In this document: positions 47,488 to 55,616 of the stretch, piece after piece | How positions within the stretch are numbered: position 1 is the first letter of the stretch | How the letters are laid out: each line of letters starts with the position of its first letter | Assembly (NCBI RefSeq): GCF_023015865.1 | Contig: NZ_JALKBC010000011.1 | Span: 1 to 64,000 of the forward strand | Source: Arenibacter sp. F26102 | GTDB lineage: Bacteria; Bacteroidota; Bacteroidia; Flavobacteriales; Flavobacteriaceae | Reading direction: 5' to 3' | DNA length: 64,000 nucleotides | Position numbers and translations under genes: made by a program | Notes under the pieces: model-generated | Database searches by the model: none | Seen by the model: only the letters and a program-made list of their open reading frames with translations | Told to the model about the DNA's origin: nothing

Positions 47488-48674
47488 TGAGCTTAGTTAC
47501 TGTAAAAAAACACAAATTTAATAACGACTTTTTTGAAACAAGGTTAGTTTATCCATTCTACACCAATGTTGCTAATAGGAGTAATCAACAAAACTATGTA
47601 AATCCCAATCAGACCATAGGTCCTGAATTGGGCTCGACTATTCATATTGTAAACTACATCAACCCCTACTTTCAATTATCCTTAAATGATTCCAAAATAC
47701 CTCTAAAATCCTTTATTTTCAGTCAATCGATTGGTTTTGCAGTTAATTTAAGTGACTTTTCCAATGTTGATGAATATATGAATTTTAAAATGAGCTCTAA
47801 AGGAAGGAAGAATATGAGGAGCTCTTTAAGGCGACTGGAAACTTGTTTTAACATTCGGTATCAAATGTACTATGGAGAAATAACCTTGCCTAATTATGAG
47901 TATTTATTTAAAAAATTACACTCCTTCATCATCCATCGATTTGAAGAACGAGGTGACAAACATGAAGCATTGAACCATTGGGATATTCTTAAAAAAAATA
48001 CCTATTCAATGATTCTTACTAAAAAAGCCTCCTTATTTGTAATATATGATGGGGATATCCCAATTGATATTTGTCTAAACTATCACCACCAGAATATACT
48101 GGACAATGCAATAACATCTTTTGATATAAATTACTCCAAATTTAGATTAGGTTATATCGATATTTTTAAGCAATTGGAATGGTGTTTTGAAAATGGCTTT
48201 CAAATTTTCGATATGGGGATAGGGGATTTTGAAATTAAAAGGTGGTGGAGCAATGAAGTCTATGAATTTGACACCCAAATATTATACAATAATTCCCGCT
48301 TTGTTCATAAAATGATGGCTTTTGGAATAATGCAATTTCTCAAATCAAAAGCATTTTTAAAGGAGAAAAATGTACATTTAATTTATCATAAATTTAGAAG
48401 GTTACTTAAGAATGAATTGCAACCTGATTCCAATGAATCAAAGGACTTATTTGAAGTAAAACCACTCGAAACCAGGCCAAAAAGGGAAGACCTCCATGAA
48501 ATTGATTATCGGGCGGATAAATTTGATTTTTTAAGAAGAGAAATTTATGACTTCCAATATAGTAATTTCGAGCCTTCCCAAAATATTAAAGTGTACAATC
48601 TTAAAAACTTCCAGGATATTTTCATCATTAGTGGAAAAAATAAAACTCATCAAGTTAAATTACTCCAAGAATAA
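47487..48674 (+). CDS. GNAT/BioF2-like acyltransferase, array copy 3
   Basis: 395 residues. The ATG shares its first base with the stop of dead copy 2 (TAATG), so it was probably translationally coupled. Conserved blocks: SKGRKNMRSSLRRLETCFNI, YYGEITLPNYEYL, HRFEERGDKHEALNHWD, SLFVIYDGDIPIDICLNYHH, SFDINYSKFRLGYIDIFKQL, FDMGIGDFEIKRWWSNE, and C-terminal FDFLRREIYDFQYSN module. Cytosolic; function as for copy 1, substrate unknown. Confidence 0.75.
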   Translation: MSLVTVKKHKFNNDFFETRLVYPFYTNVANRSNQQNYVNPNQTIGPELGSTIHIVNYINPYFQLSLNDSKIPLKSFIFSQSIGFAVNLSDFSNVDEYMNFKMSSKGRKNMRSSLRRLETCFNIRYQMYYGEITLPNYEYLFKKLHSFIIHRFEERGDKHEALNHWDILKKNTYSMILTKKASLFVIYDGDIPIDICLNYHHQNILDNAITSFDINYSKFRLGYIDIFKQLEWCFENGFQIFDMGIGDFEIKRWWSNEVYEFDTQILYNNSRFVHKMMAFGIMQFLKSKAFLKEKNVHLIYHKFRRLLKNELQPDSNESKDLFEVKPLETRPKREDLHEIDYRADKFDFLRREIYDFQYSNFEPSQNIKVYNLKNFQDIFIISGKNKTHQVKLLQE

Positions 48675-48680
48675 CTAAAC

Positions 48681-48851
48681 ATGTCAACCAAAATATATTC
48701 AAGAACTCATTCCTTTACGGCCCTCCTCGGAAAAAGAGAATACCTAGATCATACTACTTTAATTAAAAATGTAAACAATATTCATGGGTATGTTAAACCT
48801 CAATTCAAATCTAACTATAACGCCATTAAAAATGATTTTGCTCAATTATAA
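48681..48851 (+). CDS. Possible 56-residue small protein or paralogue remnant
   Basis: ATG six bases after copy 3's stop, ending TAA. The peptide MSTKIYSRTHSFTALLGKRE is basic and has no recognised motif. The N-terminal segments of array proteins are poorly conserved, so this could be the leftover head of another deleted copy, or a small coupled gene. The remaining 126 bases to copy 4 show nothing further. Confidence 0.25.
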   Translation: MSTKIYSRTHSFTALLGKREYLDHTTLIKNVNNIHGYVKPQFKSNYNAIKNDFAQL

Positions 48852-48977
48852 TCGTTTTTAATATCCGCCATGAAACATGGTATGTTTATTTTGTGTTAAC
48901 GATGCATGTTAAACACACGAACTATTTACAGTAGCAGGTTAAACCCTAGAAGCAACAACCAAAACAAACATTAACCA

Positions 48978-50156
48978 ATGAGAATAAAAAAAATAAATAA
49001 GGGAAATTTTTATTTACACTTGTTCGAAAAAAACATGGTTCCAGAAGTGTACAACAACATAAACTTGACCTATAACAAAAAAACTATTTTTAATAATTCG
49101 GAAATTGACCAATTTTATAAAATATCCACTATTAATGTATGGGAATATTTCCCGACCTATCTTACAGCCACAACACTTCCAAAGCTACATTGTAGCAAAG
49201 TTTTTCAAAAATTAGGTTTTGCAATCAATTTAGAAGGCTATAACGATGCCCTTACATACCTTAAAGAACAATTTAAAAGTACTCAGAGGAAAACCTTTTT
49301 AAGGTCATTAAACAGACTTGAAACCAGTTTTAAGATAACCTACAAAACTTTTTATGGCCATATCTCTACCGAGGAATACAATTCCCTTATGCAGGCCTTA
49401 CACCAAATGTTGTCTAAACGCTTTCAACAACGAAGGGATAGAAATAAAGCCCTGGAAAATTGGGATTATTATGCAAATAGTTTTCTGTCGATGATTAACG
49501 AAAAAAAAGGATCCCTTTTTGTAATATACAATGGTGAGGAACCTATTGAAATTTCAATGAATTTTCATTATGACAATATTCTATATAGCGCTATAAGTTC
49601 GTTTGATTTGGATTATTCCAAATTTAGTTTGGGCAATATTGAAATTTATAAGCAATTGGATTGGTGTATTGCCAATAGCATTGATATTTTTGACATGGGA
49701 TTTGGAGATTTTGACTATAAAAGAAGATGGAGTAATCTAATCTATAATTTTGAAAATCATATTATATCTTCTCCCAAGAATAGATTATCCCATGTTTATG
49801 CCGCCTATGTAAAAAATAAATATGCCTTCACCAATTATTTCCTATCTAGTGGTTTTATTGTTCATTATAGAAAATTAAGGATGTTTTTAAAAGATGGGAA
49901 GGGCTCTGAACAATTTGCTCAAACCGATTATGAGATAGAAGTTGTAGACAAGGAGCCCAATTTTGATCTACAGGAAAATAACATATCACCAGATACGGAA
50001 GAGCATAGCTTTCTTCGAAAACCTTTAATGGACTTCCTTTATTCCTATAAGGAAAACTATGATTTGGTTTCCATTTATAAAATCCCGTTGGAAACCGATT
50101 CCTACTTGATAAAAGGGGAAAATTATGCGATTAAAATAAGGTTCAAGAATAGTTGA
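48978..50156 (+). CDS. GNAT/BioF2-like acyltransferase, array copy 4
   Basis: 392 residues. Most similar to dead copy 2 (MRIKKINKGNFYLHLFEKNM; VFQKLGFAINLEGYNDALTY). Blocks: QRKTFLRSLNRLETSFKITY, FYGHISTEEYNSLMQALHQM, KRFQQRRDRNKALENWDYY, SLFVIYNGEEPIEISMNFHY, SFDLDYSKFSLGNIEIYKQL, FDMGFGDFDYKRRWSN, C-terminal module HSFLRKPLMDFLYSY. A 303-base spacer precedes it. Presumed cytosolic acyl/aminoacyl transferase. Confidence 0.75.
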   Translation: MRIKKINKGNFYLHLFEKNMVPEVYNNINLTYNKKTIFNNSEIDQFYKISTINVWEYFPTYLTATTLPKLHCSKVFQKLGFAINLEGYNDALTYLKEQFKSTQRKTFLRSLNRLETSFKITYKTFYGHISTEEYNSLMQALHQMLSKRFQQRRDRNKALENWDYYANSFLSMINEKKGSLFVIYNGEEPIEISMNFHYDNILYSAISSFDLDYSKFSLGNIEIYKQLDWCIANSIDIFDMGFGDFDYKRRWSNLIYNFENHIISSPKNRLSHVYAAYVKNKYAFTNYFLSSGFIVHYRKLRMFLKDGKGSEQFAQTDYEIEVVDKEPNFDLQENNISPDTEEHSFLRKPLMDFLYSYKENYDLVSIYKIPLETDSYLIKGENYAIKIRFKNS

Positions 50157-50159
50157 TCT

Positions 50160-50707
50160 AGTGTTAAAAAATTGATTTTGGAAAATCAACATCATATGGG
50201 CAACAAGAAACTGCATATACTAATTTGGTCATTTCCTACTTATCTTAATTTCGAAAAAAAACATCCCGACAAATTTAAAGGGGTAAAAATGAAGGATAAA
50301 AAACTTGATAGCTGTACTATTACATTGGAAAGTTACGATTCCATTGAAAATTACATCAAAAGTAATTTTAGAATTAAATGCAAAACTGGCTTGAACCAGT
50401 CTCTTATACGTCTTGAAAATAGTTTTAGAATAAGACCCCAAATGTTTTTTAACGAAATAACAAGAGAGGAAAACCATTCATTAATGACTTCATTAAAGGC
50501 TATGTTAAGCTCAAGGTTTTCTCTTAACAAAAAATTCAATTTTGCCATTTTAAAATGGGACTCTATTTACGAAAAAGGGCACGACATGATCAATAAAAAA
50601 AAGAATCTTTGTCAGTCATATATGACCATGATGAACCTATCGCTAATTCCTTGAGCTATCATTCTAATGAAATTTTTACGGATTTTCATATACTAACCAG
50701 TCTTAAA
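50160..50707 (+). pseudogene. Truncated and frameshifted GNAT/BioF2-like array copy 5
   Basis: Starts at the position of about residue 50 of intact copies (LHILIWSFPTYLNFEKKH matches NVWEYFPTYL). It continues through YDSIENYIKSNFR, TGLNQSLIRLENSFRI and MLSSRFSLNKKF, then frameshifts near 50608 into SLSVIYDHDEPIANSLSYHS and ends at a TAA near 50708. Both the N-terminus and the C-terminal half are missing, so it cannot be active. Confidence 0.8.
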
Positions 50708-50719
50708 TAAATTGATATT

Positions 50720-51892
50720 TTGAAGCATACTTTTAATTTTTTTGATCAGATTTTTGAGATTGAAAACGGTCTACCCAACATCTATTCCAATATTTTTTTT
50801 GAAAAGGACAATAAATGCTTGTACCCGAGAGAAGTGAATACATCCCAGAATAATGATAGCTCCTTTCACAAATTATACAATGTACAGTTTGTACCCGATT
50901 ATATGGTTCCCAAACTAACACATCCAGATCGTTTTAATGTTAAAAAAGTAAGTCACGTAAAAGGTTATGCGGCACATCTCTCCGATTTTTCTGATGTAGA
51001 CTCCTATTTAAAAAACCAATTTAGGTCCAATGCCAAATCTATAAGGAGATATGTGAATCGCTTAGAGACCTGTTTCAACATAAACTATAAACTTTATTTT
51101 GGACATATTGATAGACTGGAATACGAGTTTATTATGAATACCTTGGAAAAAATGAAGGAAAATCGGTTTGGCCAACGGGATGACCAAGACGAAAGTTTAG
51201 CCTATTGGGACTATACCTTTAAGATAACTTTCGATTTAATAAACAATAAACGAGCATCATTATTTGTAATATATGATGAACAAAAACCGATAGAAATATC
51301 CCTAAATTATCATTTTAATGGAATTCTATACAGCTCCAACTCCTCCTATGATATAGACTATTCTAAATTTGGACTTGGTCATGTGGAAATCTACAAACAA
51401 ATTGAATGGTGTATAGCCAATGATTATCTAATATTTGAAATGGGAAGAGGTGACTTGGACTATAAACGAAGATGGAGCAATCTAATATACAATTTTGAGT
51501 ATCACTTGGTTTATCAAAAAAGGTGCATTTGGGCAAAGTTGTACGCCTGTGTAATGGAAAATCTACTAAAACTAAAGGTATATCTTAAATCTAAAAATAT
51601 TCATAAATATGTATTAAGGGCCAAAAAACTTTTATCTAGTAGAAATCACAATAAAGCTGAAGATTCAATAACGTTTAAAACTTCACCTATAGATGACAAG
51701 ATATCCCTTCCAGGTCTTAAACCAATTGATTTCTCAAATGCTCCTTATTCTTTCTTGAAAAAGTCTATTTTTGATTTTTTATATTCAAGTTCCGAACACG
51801 TTACCAATATTGAAGTATTCGAAGTTGAAAATGAAGATTTTTTCATAGTTAAAGGGAAACATAAGAAAATAAAAATTGTAAAGGAATTATAA
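50720..51892 (+). CDS. GNAT/BioF2-like acyltransferase, array copy 6 (TTG start)
   Basis: 390 residues from TTG at 50720. The frame is open only back to 50711 (stop TAA at 50708) and holds no ATG before about residue 60, which would remove the conserved N-terminus, so TTG (or ATT) must be used if the gene is alive. Blocks: SIRRYVNRLETCFNINYKL, YFGHIDRLEYEFIM, NRFGQRDDQDESLAYWDY, SLFVIYDEQKPIEISLNYHF, SYDIDYSKFGLGHVEIYKQI, FEMGRGDLDYKRRWSN, C-terminal YSFLKKSIFDFLYSS. Last forward copy, followed by a hairpin. Confidence 0.7.
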   Translation: MKHTFNFFDQIFEIENGLPNIYSNIFFEKDNKCLYPREVNTSQNNDSSFHKLYNVQFVPDYMVPKLTHPDRFNVKKVSHVKGYAAHLSDFSDVDSYLKNQFRSNAKSIRRYVNRLETCFNINYKLYFGHIDRLEYEFIMNTLEKMKENRFGQRDDQDESLAYWDYTFKITFDLINNKRASLFVIYDEQKPIEISLNYHFNGILYSSNSSYDIDYSKFGLGHVEIYKQIEWCIANDYLIFEMGRGDLDYKRRWSNLIYNFEYHLVYQKRCIWAKLYACVMENLLKLKVYLKSKNIHKYVLRAKKLLSSRNHNKAEDSITFKTSPIDDKISLPGLKPIDFSNAPYSFLKKSIFDFLYSSSEHVTNIEVFEVENEDFFIVKGKHKKIKIVKEL

Positions 51893-51964
51893 ATTTATGC
51901 CATTACAATAATTAACTTTATGTTCGGTTAATTTTTGTATATCATATTTATTTAACCCCCTTTG

Positions 51965-51990
51965 TAGGTTTCCCTGAAACCTATGTTTTT
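51965..51990 (+). terminator. Hairpin at the end of the forward array
   Basis: TAGGTTTC and GAAACCTA form an 8-bp stem with a CCT loop, followed by TGTTTTT. Located about 70 bases after the stop of copy 6 in the 343-base convergent gap to the inverted copy (51893-52235). Plausible terminator; the rest of the gap shows nothing recognisable. Confidence 0.5.
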
Positions 51991-52235
51991 ATGGTAACCT
52001 ACATAGCCTTTTTACAAAACCACAAAGTAAGAAGTATACTTAAATCACTACAAACTATACTTTTGCCCCACTTGGATTGGCACTTAATCTAAAAAAAGGA
52101 ATTTTGGATTCTGCATTTATGTTTATTTGGTAATTTCCAATAACACTTAATTTAATTATCATACGAAGACATAAGCCCACCCAATCATTTAATTGCACTA
52201 CTAACTAGAATAAAACAAACTTATTTTAGTAAAAT

Positions 52236-53426
52236 CTAATTCCTTTTTACAATTACTTTTTCCTTTTTATTTTTCCCTATAAAAAAATAGGATTCCACCC
52301 CATTTTGAGACTTGTAGATGGATACATCATGTATATACTCAAAACTTAAGAATAAATAATCCATAAAGGTCTTCTTTAGAAATGAATATTTGTCATTATC
52401 CAATTGAATCAATTCTGCGTCCTCAGGCAAACTAATCTCCAAACTATTATCTCTCTCAACAGAATATTCGTTGGAATATCCTTTAAATAAGCTCTTTTTC
52501 CTATTATAAACATAGGCCCTATAAAATTTATTAATTTTCCAATTTTTCAGTATTGGCAGTAATTTGTACATTAAACTTAATTTAAACGCCAAATAATTTG
52601 ACTTTACTAGAATAGCCATATTTTTGGCATCATAAATTATGTGCTTTTGAAAGGTATAGACTTTATTCCTAAATCGCTCTTTATAATAAAAATCTCCTTT
52701 TGACATGTCTATCAAGTCAAATTTATTTTCAATGGCCCATTCTATTACTTTCGTCAGTGCCAAAAAACCTAATTTAAATTTTGAATAATCTATATCATAG
52801 GTGACGACATCGATCTCCAATGTATTTTTGCAAATAGAATTTATATAAATGGAAATGGGATCTTTGCCATTATATATCACCAACACACAGGCCTTCTTCT
52901 TATTAATTAAATCGAAAGTAATTTGATATCTTTCTTCCCAATAATCCAGCTCCTCCCAATAAGATTCCTTTTGTGCGAGTCGCCTTGTTAGCAATCTTTT
53001 GTAGCTTTCGAAAACTGAATCATACTCGGCCCTGGTAATTTGCCCATAATATATCTGATATTCCGGTTTAATGCATAAATCCAGCCTATTTTGGCATCGC
53101 TTTAAAGCAGATCTTCTTTGGGGACTAATTTCTTGTTTCAAATATGAATCCAAATTTCCATAATTCCTTAAATTAATGAGCGAGCCTTCATAAGTGTTTA
53201 TTTTTTTTATTTTGATATCCGCCCCATTGGAGACAACCTCAGATTCCAAGTAATTGGGAACATCATCTATCAAAAAAAGGCTATTTTTCAAATACGCAGA
53301 ATCAACATATTGTGCGGAATGAAATATATGATCGGTTTCTTGATTTATTAATTTTGAATAAAACAAGGCCACCTTCTCACTGTCCAAAATATCGATGCCG
53401 AAATGCAATCTATCCTGTTTTTTCAT
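52236..53426 (-). CDS. GNAT/BioF2-like acyltransferase, inverted array copy 7
   Basis: 396 residues on the opposite strand, facing the array. Blocks: QRRSALKRCQNRLDLCIKPE, YYGQITRAEYDSVFESY, TRRLAQKESYWEELDYWEE, CVLVIYNGKDPISIYINSI, TYDIDYSKFKLGFLALTKVI, IDMSKGDFYYKERFRNK and the C-terminal module YSFLKKTFMDYLFLSFEY. The SKG-type motif makes it closest to copy 1 (FDFSKGYYDYKE). It therefore has its own promoter and could be regulated independently of the operon. Confidence 0.75.
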   Translation of the reverse strand: MKKQDRLHFGIDILDSEKVALFYSKLINQETDHIFHSAQYVDSAYLKNSLFLIDDVPNYLESEVVSNGADIKIKKINTYEGSLINLRNYGNLDSYLKQEISPQRRSALKRCQNRLDLCIKPEYQIYYGQITRAEYDSVFESYKRLLTRRLAQKESYWEELDYWEERYQITFDLINKKKACVLVIYNGKDPISIYINSICKNTLEIDVVTYDIDYSKFKLGFLALTKVIEWAIENKFDLIDMSKGDFYYKERFRNKVYTFQKHIIYDAKNMAILVKSNYLAFKLSLMYKLLPILKNWKINKFYRAYVYNRKKSLFKGYSNEYSVERDNSLEISLPEDAELIQLDNDKYSFLKKTFMDYLFLSFEYIHDVSIYKSQNGVESYFFIGKNKKEKVIVKRN

Positions 53427-53604
53427 AATTTATACTTCATGCAATAATATAGTACATTTAATAATTTTATACAATCAAAGTCTACAAATTATAATTCGAT
53501 TAATAGTTAGGTTGAAATTTACATACGTCTAATGATTCTTTTATTGATTAGTCGAGCATAATACATCATTTACATAACAATATATACCCTAACTATATCC
53601 ATGT

Positions 53605-53662
53605 AAATCTCAATTCCCTTACTTAAAATAACGCATGATTTTAAATAAGGGAATTGAGATTT
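53605..53662. terminator. Long inverted repeat, probable bidirectional terminator
   Basis: Two 25-base arms (AAATCTCAATTCCCTTA at the outer end) pair with a single mismatch around an 8-base loop (AACGCATG). It lies 25 bases after the stop of the OmpA-like gene and upstream of the inverted array copy, in a 261-base gap. It most likely terminates the OmpA-like transcript; the unusually long stem could also protect an mRNA end. Confidence 0.65.
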
Positions 53663-53687
53663 ATTTGTTGAATATTGGATTTTATTT

Positions 53688-54857
53688 TTAGAATTCCATT
53701 ACCTCAAACTCTGACCTTCTGTTTAGTTTGTGTTTGGATTCCGGACAGTAGGTATTATTATCACAATCGTTCACCAATTGTGTCTCCCCAAAACCTTCCC
53801 CAGTTAACCTAGAGGCATCTATTCCCTTCTTCGCTATTAAATAATCCAGGGTTTGCTTAACCCTCTTCTCAGATAGCCATTGGTTATACTTTTCAGCTCC
53901 TCTTGAATCTGCATGTGCACCAACTTTCAGTGTCAAGGCCGGATTTTCTTCCATTAACGCAGCCAACTTGTCCAACAATTCCTGATAAGGCTTGCTCAAG
54001 TAAGAAGAGTTTAGACTAAAGTATACATTACCCAGATCTTTGATTTTATTTTCCAACTCTGTCCTTCTTCTGTTTTCCGCATCTATTCTAGCCTTTTCTT
54101 CTGCAGCCAAACGTGCCTTCTCCTTTTCTTGGGCCAAACGCTCTGCCATAAGTCTGGCCTCTTCCTCTGCCTTTTTAGCAGCTGCAATAGAATCGGAAAC
54201 CCTTTGGTTTTCCTCGATCAAAGCCAACTTCTCAAGTCCTTTTTTGGACAGTTCCTTTTCTATTCCAAACCTATATACTACCCCAGCTGAATGTTGTAAT
54301 TGCTTGGTAGAACCTTCCTCAATACCCCATTTACCCATGGTATTAAAGTTTAAGCCCCAACGGTCGTTGAACCAGGTATTAAATCCAAAACCTGCATTTG
54401 CAGTTGCCCTACCCACAGATCCTATGTCACTATAACCGGCACCTACATGTAGAAAAGGATCAAACCATCCTGTTTCGCCCACAATCTTGTTAAGGTCATA
54501 ACTTATCATACCATCAATAGCATAATAATCCCTTTCAACCAGATTAATTGCTCCATCCACTTTCTTTCCTACATCATATTTATTGTAGGAACCAATTGCC
54601 TTAATGCCCAACCCATTTCTAAAAGTCCTTCCTATACTTATGGAGGACGGATAAGGAAGTGCATTCCAGGTATCCTTAATATTTAGAAAATCACCGCCAA
54701 ATGGTGTGGCCGAATCATCTACAATATTGTAGCCCAATCCCAAAACCCACGAACTGGTTACTACACTGTCTTTAGCAGTTAATTGTAGTTCTTGGGCACT
54801 ACTGAAATTAAAGGAAATGGCACATAAAAAAGTAATAGCAAACGCGTAGGTTTTCAT
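53688..54857 (-). CDS. OmpA-family outer-membrane protein
   Basis: 389 residues from ATG 54857. The open frame extends to 54896, but a perfect -7 box overlaps that region and the signal peptide starts at 54857 (MKTYAFAITFLCAISFNFSS, AQ cleavage). N-terminal beta-barrel-like domain (about 30-210), an Ala/Glu/Arg-rich coiled coil (about 215-275), and a C-terminal OmpA peptidoglycan-binding domain (LKVGAHADSRGAEKYNQWLS, SRLTGEGFGET). A Cys pair (CDNNTYC) sits in the loop before the final strand, as is common in Bacteroidota OmpA proteins. Structural link between outer membrane and wall; not part of the polysaccharide locus. Confidence 0.9.
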   Translation of the reverse strand: MKTYAFAITFLCAISFNFSSAQELQLTAKDSVVTSSWVLGLGYNIVDDSATPFGGDFLNIKDTWNALPYPSSISIGRTFRNGLGIKAIGSYNKYDVGKKVDGAINLVERDYYAIDGMISYDLNKIVGETGWFDPFLHVGAGYSDIGSVGRATANAGFGFNTWFNDRWGLNFNTMGKWGIEEGSTKQLQHSAGVVYRFGIEKELSKKGLEKLALIEENQRVSDSIAAAKKAEEEARLMAERLAQEKEKARLAAEEKARIDAENRRRTELENKIKDLGNVYFSLNSSYLSKPYQELLDKLAALMEENPALTLKVGAHADSRGAEKYNQWLSEKRVKQTLDYLIAKKGIDASRLTGEGFGETQLVNDCDNNTYCPESKHKLNRRSEFEVMEF

Positions 54858-54893
54858 AGCATTGTAAATTTGGGATTCTTTGAAATCTTTGCC

Positions 54894-54901
54894 CAAAGCT
54901 A
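54894..54901 (-). promoter_or_regulatory. Candidate -7 box of the OmpA-like gene
   Basis: Minus strand reads TAGCTTTG, matching TAnnTTTG, about 37 bases before the ATG at 54857. A clear TTTG at -33 is not seen. Its position argues against the longer start at 54896. Confidence 0.45.
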
Positions 54902-55160
54902 TGGCAATGTTAAATGGACGCCATTTATATTCTATTAAATGCTGTAAAACTCGTTAAGCGGTTTCCTACAAAACCTGTTTTTGAAAATTCCGATTTCAAT
55001 TAATTTTTCATCCAAGAAAAAGGTATCTTATCGGATATAATCCGCCCATTATATGGGCTGTAGAGGTAATTAAGGAATAGTTGGCGAAATTTCATCCAAT
55101 AAAAATATTAGTGTTCCAATTTTCAATTTATTCCCAACAAGAATTGTAAGATTTAAAAAA

Positions 55161-55616
55161 TTATTGAAAACTAATTTCTTTTTGGGTTACTGGCATCTTA
55201 TAAATATAAATTGGTGTGGTAGCGGCATTAAGAAATTCTTTTTTGGAAGAACTCTGTTCCTGCCTACCCACGGTAATATATTTTGGAGATTCTTCAGTTA
55301 TGACCAATTTCAATCTGCCCGCACCCAATCTAGTTCCTGCACAATAAACCAATAAAAGTTCTTCGGTAAAATTCACCTCTGGAATTGGCAATCCTGGTTT
55401 TCTGGTTTTATTGATTTGAAGAAATAAATTCTTCAATGTCTTGGGGTCCCTGACAACTTGAAATTCTGGTTGTTCAACCCCGGAATAATTATCCTCCAAA
55501 ACCAATTGAAGCTTTATTGAATCCTGTTCAGAGCCGCCGTCCATAGCGCTGGATACAGCTTTTTGACCTACACAAGCAGTTCCCAATAGAAATATTATAA
55601 GTAGTAATAATCGCAT
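55161..55616 (-). CDS. Small putative lipoprotein, PrcB-like C-terminal domain
   Basis: 151 residues. Hydrophobic start LLLLIIFLLGTAC with Cys15 as a likely lipid site. The remainder has a small beta domain: QFQVVRDPKTLKNLF-type region, then VNFTEELLLVYCAGTRLGAGRLKL, resembling the PrcB C-terminal family (pattern IDF-KEMVI-V-LG--P-GGY). That match is loose. Starts on the last base of bshA (55616), so it is probably cotranscribed and translationally coupled with it. Confidence 0.6.
   Translation of the reverse strand: MRLLLLIIFLLGTACVGQKAVSSAMDGGSEQDSIKLQLVLEDNYSGVEQPEFQVVRDPKTLKNLFLQINKTRKPGLPIPEVNFTEELLLVYCAGTRLGAGRLKLVITEESPKYITVGRQEQSSSKKEFLNAATTPIYIYKMPVTQKEISFQ

Noticed and set aside
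55044-55058. Palindrome GCCCATTATATGGGC between the OmpA-like and small lipoprotein genes
   Set aside because: Six-base arms without a T-run; could be chance or a weak operator, no support either way.
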